Source: Hymenobacter terrestris (GTDB lineage Bacteria; Bacteroidota; Bacteroidia; Cytophagales; Hymenobacteraceae). Taken from it: 64,000 nucleotides of DNA. The notes below the pieces were generated by a model. The model did not search any database. It saw nothing but the letters and a program-made list of their open reading frames with translations, and was not told where the DNA came from. The position numbers and the translations under genes are program-made. The stretch lies in NCBI RefSeq assembly GCF_013377905.1, contig NZ_JABKAV010000001.1, positions 62,001 through 126,000 on the forward strand. The letters are read 5' to 3'. Shown piece by piece: positions 59,179-64,000 of this stretch. Position 1 is the first letter of the stretch. Every line of letters begins with the position of its first letter.

Positions 59179-59189
59179 ACTGTTAGCAG

Positions 59190-59293
59190 AAAACGTCATT
59201 CAGAGCGAAGCGAAGAATCTCGCGCGAGTCGTTTAACAACAATCGTTGCAACGACTCACGCGAGATTCTTCGCTTCGCTCTGAATGACGTTTT
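59190..59293. repeat. Palindromic intergenic element, nearly perfect
   Basis: AAAACGTCATTCAGAGCGAA...CGAGTCGTT (59190-59233) pairs with 59250-59293 with one mismatch. It lies between convergent hrpB and the SDR gene and matches the copy at 53280. Confidence 0.93.
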
Positions 59294-59308
59294 ATTAGAT
59301 CCTGTAAT

Positions 59309-60151
59309 CTAGCTTGGAAAATCGGCCGAGTCGCCGGTTTCTTCTACTTCGGCCAGTTCTTTCACCAGGGCAGTGAATTTCTCGCGAGCACCTTTAACGG
59401 CGGCTTTACCCAGGGGCAGATGAAGAGGTGCGTCACCTTCTGCGTGCACGAGGTCATACATGATTTGGGCGGCGCGGTCGGGGTCGCCGGCTTGGTTGCC
59501 GCTGGCGCTCTGGATGCCCTTCAGGTTCTCGCCCACGGTGCTGCGGTATTCCTCAATGTTGGTATCGACATAGGTGGCCGAGGCGCCGGCCCACTCGGTG
59601 CGGAAGCCGCTGGGCTCGATGTTGGTAACCTTGATGCCGAGCGGTTTTACTTGCTGGGCCAGGCTTTCACCAATGGCTTCGAGGGCAAACTTGCTGGCGT
59701 TGTAAATACCCACGCCGGGAAAGGTCTTCAGGCCGCCAATGCTGGTGATGTTGAGCACGTGGCCACTTTTTCGCTCGCGCAAATGGGGCAGCACGGCCCG
59801 CAACACGTGCAACGGCCCGAACACATTCACATCGAACTGGTGATGCACTTCTTCGGCATCAATTTCCTCGATGCTGCCCAGCGAGCCGTAACCGGCATTA
59901 TTCACGATAACGTCGAGGTGGCCGAGTTTGGCAATAGCGTCGGTAATGGCCTTTTTAACCTGGGCTTCGTCGGTTACTTCCATCACGAAACCGTGGCCTT
60001 TGCCGTCGGCTTTTTTGGTGAACTCGTCGGCCTGTTCCTGCTTGCGGAAGGTGGCGGCCACTTGGTCGCCTTTTTCGAGCAGCAAATCAGCCAGGGAAGC
60101 GCCGAATCCGGAGCTGACGCCGGTAATAAACCAGTTTTTGGTAGTTGCCAT
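59309..60151 (-). CDS. Short-chain dehydrogenase/reductase
   Basis: 280 residues. The cofactor motif is TGVSSGFGASLADLLLEKGD, with NNAGYGSLG, catalytic Ser in LNITSIGG and YNASK (Tyr and Lys). The acidic and basic residues at the cofactor end (TFRKQEQ) suggest NADP preference. It belongs to the classical SDR group near SDR family oxidoreductases of unknown substrate. It is monocistronic. Confidence 0.92.
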   Translation of the reverse strand: MATTKNWFITGVSSGFGASLADLLLEKGDQVAATFRKQEQADEFTKKADGKGHGFVMEVTDEAQVKKAITDAIAKLGHLDVIVNNAGYGSLGSIEEIDAEEVHHQFDVNVFGPLHVLRAVLPHLRERKSGHVLNITSIGGLKTFPGVGIYNASKFALEAIGESLAQQVKPLGIKVTNIEPSGFRTEWAGASATYVDTNIEEYRSTVGENLKGIQSASGNQAGDPDRAAQIMYDLVHAEGDAPLHLPLGKAAVKGAREKFTALVKELAEVEETGDSADFPS

Positions 60152-60299
60152 AGGGTTGGAGTAGCTAAGTAAGGCCGCGCCACTCCGGCGCGGTTGGGGC
60201 TTATAACTGCAAGAGCGGGCCGGGGGTTTTAGAATATGCGACCCAGGCCCGACTGCTGCTTATTTGAGGGCATTCCGCGAAAAGGAAGCTGGCATATAA

Positions 60300-61838
<1,539 letters not shown>

Positions 61839-62037
61839 AAAGGCCCGTCCGCGGCTTAAACGAGTACCCTGGGGCGCTGTTTCCGGGGCACTTGCTTTAT
61901 TAACCGCTTGGCATATAGGGCGTAACGCCACTGAGTACACCTAGGAGTAGCCTATTATTACTGGGGCGCGTATCTTGGCCTCCTGTTTACTGCCGTCGCG
62001 CTGTTTGCCTGGGCTGGCTTTTCCTTACTTTGTCTGC

Positions 62038-64000
62038 ATGGCTGTTCTTCGGAAGCCTTTTTCCTTGCTGGGTGTTGTCGCGCTGTTAAGCTGGCTGGCG
62101 CTGTTGGCTGCCGCACTGCTCTACGCTCATCCGGGCCTGGGCGGGGTGTCCCTTTCTCCGCCGGCCGGATTGATTCTGGTTCTGCAGGCACTGTTTACGG
62201 GCATCGTTTTTCTGTACGAGCGGAAATCACCCGAGCGCCTGCGCGGAGTTGATTTTATCGGGCTGCTGCAGCGGTTGCTGCTGGGCCCGGCATTGCTGGC
62301 AGTAGGCAGCGTAGGGCTGCATCAGTTGCTGCAGATGCTGCTACCCGGCTCTATTAACGGCTCGGTACTTCACACGGTGTTGTACACGCTCAATGTAGGG
62401 CTGTTCGTGCTGCTGCTGGCCCGTACCAACTATGCTTGGCGGGCGCTGATGATGTTTCGGGGCTCCGAGCGCCTGCAACGGCAATGGGTGGCTTTCGAAC
62501 TGCTGCTGGGCGCTACCTTGTTGTTGCGCCTACTGCCCTACGCTCCCCCGGCGGCTATATCGGCGGCGGTGCTGGGCGTGCTGGCTGCCTTTGGTGCCTA
62601 CCTGAGCGGCCGCCAGAAGTGGGTGGCCTACCTCAGCCGCCGCCAGAAGCTGGAGGCCGTGCTGCTGCAGTTGGCTATTATTGGGGTGATGGGCATATTC
62701 GTAGTCTACTTTCTGGACACCCGGCTTGGTTTCCGTTTGGTAGGGCCCGCCCCTCAGAACGCCTTTCTGCTGCTCAACGCCTTCTTCGCCAGTTTCTATG
62801 CGCTCATGGGCCTGCTGGTAACCCTATTCAACCTGCCCACGGCTGGTGTATTCGAGCAGAAGCGCGAGGAGATTCTGACTATGCAGCGCCTCACCCAGCT
62901 CATTCAGCGGGGCCAGACAACGGACGAGGTGTACCAGATGTTCTTCGACTCGGCCATTCAGACAACTGGTGCCAATGCGGCCTGGCTGCATGTTGAAGCC
63001 ACCGACGAAGCGGACAACCACGACCTGTACTACCAGCTGACTGCCGATCAGGGTAGCGCCATTAGCCGTACGCTGGCCGAGTTCAACCTTGGCAACCTCG
63101 AGTACTTCAACAACGACCTGTCTAGCGGTAGCTTCAGCCGGTTAAAGCTGCCCTTCGGCTCGCTGATGGTGATGCCGCTAAGCTCCAGCAAGCGGCAGTA
63201 CGGCAACATTTACCTGCTCCAGGAGCCGGTGCAGGCCTTCGACCGCGAAAGCCTGAGCATCTTGCAAACCTTTGCCAGCCAGACGGTGCTCAGCATCGAA
63301 AACCTGCAGCTTATCCAAGCTTCCATGCGCACCCAGCGCGTGCAGGACGAGCTCAAGATTGCCTCGGCCGTGCAGGACAGCCTCATTCCGAAGAACCTGC
63401 CGATTGATAACTGGTTCGAAATCAGTTCCTATGCCGTGGCCGCTACCGAAGTGGGCGGCGACTTCTACGACTTTCTGCACCTGCCGGGCCGGCGGCTGGC
63501 CGTGCTCATCGGCGACGTGAGCGGCAAGGGCGTAACGGCCGCCTTCCATGTGGCCCAGATGAAAGGTATTTTCCATGCGCTGATGCAGGAAAACCCCCTG
63601 GCCCGCAACGACCGGGAGAAATACCCGGTTCCCAGCCAGTTCATGACCCAGGCCAACGATGCGCTGGGCCGCTGCCTCGAAAAGTCGGCCTTCATTACGG
63701 CTTCGCTCTATATTATCGACTATGAGCATGGTGGCTTCGTATTTGCCCGCGCCGGCCACTGCCACACGCTGTACTACCACTCCATCAAGGAAGAAGTGTC
63801 GTACTTCCAGACGCCCGGTTTGGGGCTGGGTATTATCCGGCACGATGGGTACGAGAAGCACATCAAGAACCAGTTTTACGACTACAACCCCGGCGACGTG
63901 ATGGTGATTTACACCGACGGCATCGTAGAAGCCCGCGACGCGGCCCAGGAGGAATACACTGAGGAGCGCCTGCAGCGGATGCTGGAAGAGTCATATTACC
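62038..64000 (+). CDS. Membrane GAF/SpoIIE-type PP2C protein phosphatase (cut by window end)
   Basis: More than 654 residues; no stop before the window ends. ATG 62038 follows a near-consensus box TTACTTTG (62026-62034). The first about 275 residues hold several membrane helices (VVALLSWLALLAAALLYAH region and later). A cytoplasmic GAF-like domain (about 290-430, VYQMFFDSAIQTTGANAAWL) follows, then the SpoIIE phosphatase domain: ASAVQDSLIPKNLPIDNWFE, EVGGDFYDF, GDVSGKGVTAAFHVAQMKGI and PGDVMVIYTDGIVEARDAAQ. The Asp residues of GGDFYD and GDVSGKG bind metal. The family dephosphorylates Ser/Thr of STAS-type partners. Confidence 0.9.
   Translation, partial: MAVLRKPFSLLGVVALLSWLALLAAALLYAHPGLGGVSLSPPAGLILVLQALFTGIVFLYERKSPERLRGVDFIGLLQRLLLGPALLAVGSVGLHQLLQMLLPGSINGSVLHTVLYTLNVGLFVLLLARTNYAWRALMMFRGSERLQRQWVAFELLLGATLLLRLLPYAPPAAISAAVLGVLAAFGAYLSGRQKWVAYLSRRQKLEAVLLQLAIIGVMGIFVVYFLDTRLGFRLVGPAPQNAFLLLNAFFASFYALMGLLVTLFNLPTAGVFEQKREEILTMQRLTQLIQRGQTTDEVYQMFFDSAIQTTGANAAWLHVEATDEADNHDLYYQLTADQGSAISRTLAEFNLGNLEYFNNDLSSGSFSRLKLPFGSLMVMPLSSSKRQYGNIYLLQEPVQAFDRESLSILQTFASQTVLSIENLQLIQASMRTQRVQDELKIASAVQDSLIPKNLPIDNWFEISSYAVAATEVGGDFYDFLHLPGRRLAVLIGDVSGKGVTAAFHVAQMKGIFHALMQENPLARNDREKYPVPSQFMTQANDALGRCLEKSAFITASLYIIDYEHGGFVFARAGHCHTLYYHSIKEEVSYFQTPGLGLGIIRHDGYEKHIKNQFYDYNPGDVMVIYTDGIVEARDAAQEEYTEERLQRMLEESYY

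Overview
The window reads as chromosomal DNA of a GC-rich member of the Bacteroidota, most likely a Hymenobacter-type bacterium (order Cytophagales). This is an inference from several signs. Many genes are preceded by the Bacteroidota -7 promoter element TAnnTTTG. SecD and SecF are one fused protein. There is a zinc-free (type B) ribosomal protein L31 and a Bacteroidota-style GlmU-like nucleotidyltransferase. A PorE-like TPR/propeller/OmpA protein, BatD, a GlcN-6-P deaminase fused to a PIG-L domain, and a TPP-riboswitch-controlled TonB receptor complete the picture. I found no rRNA, tRNA, CRISPR array, transposase or phage gene.

Layout. 1-7 kb: PorE-like envelope lipoprotein, one-piece hybrid histidine kinase, LytTR regulator and a PKD-domain secreted protein. 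7-14 kb (mostly minus strand): RmlD-like reductase, cyclophilin, hemC, an operon of GlmU-like protein, unknown protein and DNA polymerase III delta-prime, and L31. 14-25 kb: small secreted proteins, rdgB, uridine kinase, SecDF, NfuA-type Fe-S scaffold, HTTM membrane protein, aroC and batD. 25-29 kb: two consecutive two-gene operons encoding four ferritin-like proteins. The first pair keeps all metal ligands and the second pair has lost several. 29-37 kb: queG, HelD-like motor ATPase, metallo-beta-lactamase-fold hydrolase, a decayed haloperoxidase fragment, HAD hydrolase and nagB-PIG-L. 37-41 kb: five sensor-only proteins (GAF, CZB-like, triple PAS, two STAS-like) without any kinase. 41-44 kb: a frameshifted ACR3 arsenite exporter and ruvB. 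44-47 kb is accessory-looking: HIRAN and DUF4268 proteins from divergent promoters, a RelE-type toxin-antitoxin pair, and a small membrane protein flanked by the real and a diverged copy of the 3' end of an acyl-CoA dehydrogenase gene. 48-64 kb: APC permease, TPP-regulated TonB receptor, GNAT and aldose-epimerase pair, pnuC with a NadR-like kinase, rhodanese, HrpB helicase, SDR, guaB and a membrane SpoIIE-type phosphatase cut off by the window edge.

Two genome-scale patterns stand out. First, long palindromic intergenic elements of related sequence (ends GTCATnCTGAGC or GTCATTCAGAGC) occur at least nine times, always between genes. Second, TAnnTTTG boxes often lie only 5-40 bases before the start codon. 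They decide several starts, and a TTG inside the box creates a false longer frame in several genes.

Nothing here is an obvious complete new defence or biosynthetic system. The best candidates for new biology are the ferritin-like quartet with degenerate metal sites, the acyl-CoA dehydrogenase tail duplication next to the toxin-antitoxin pair, and the kinase-less sensor cluster.
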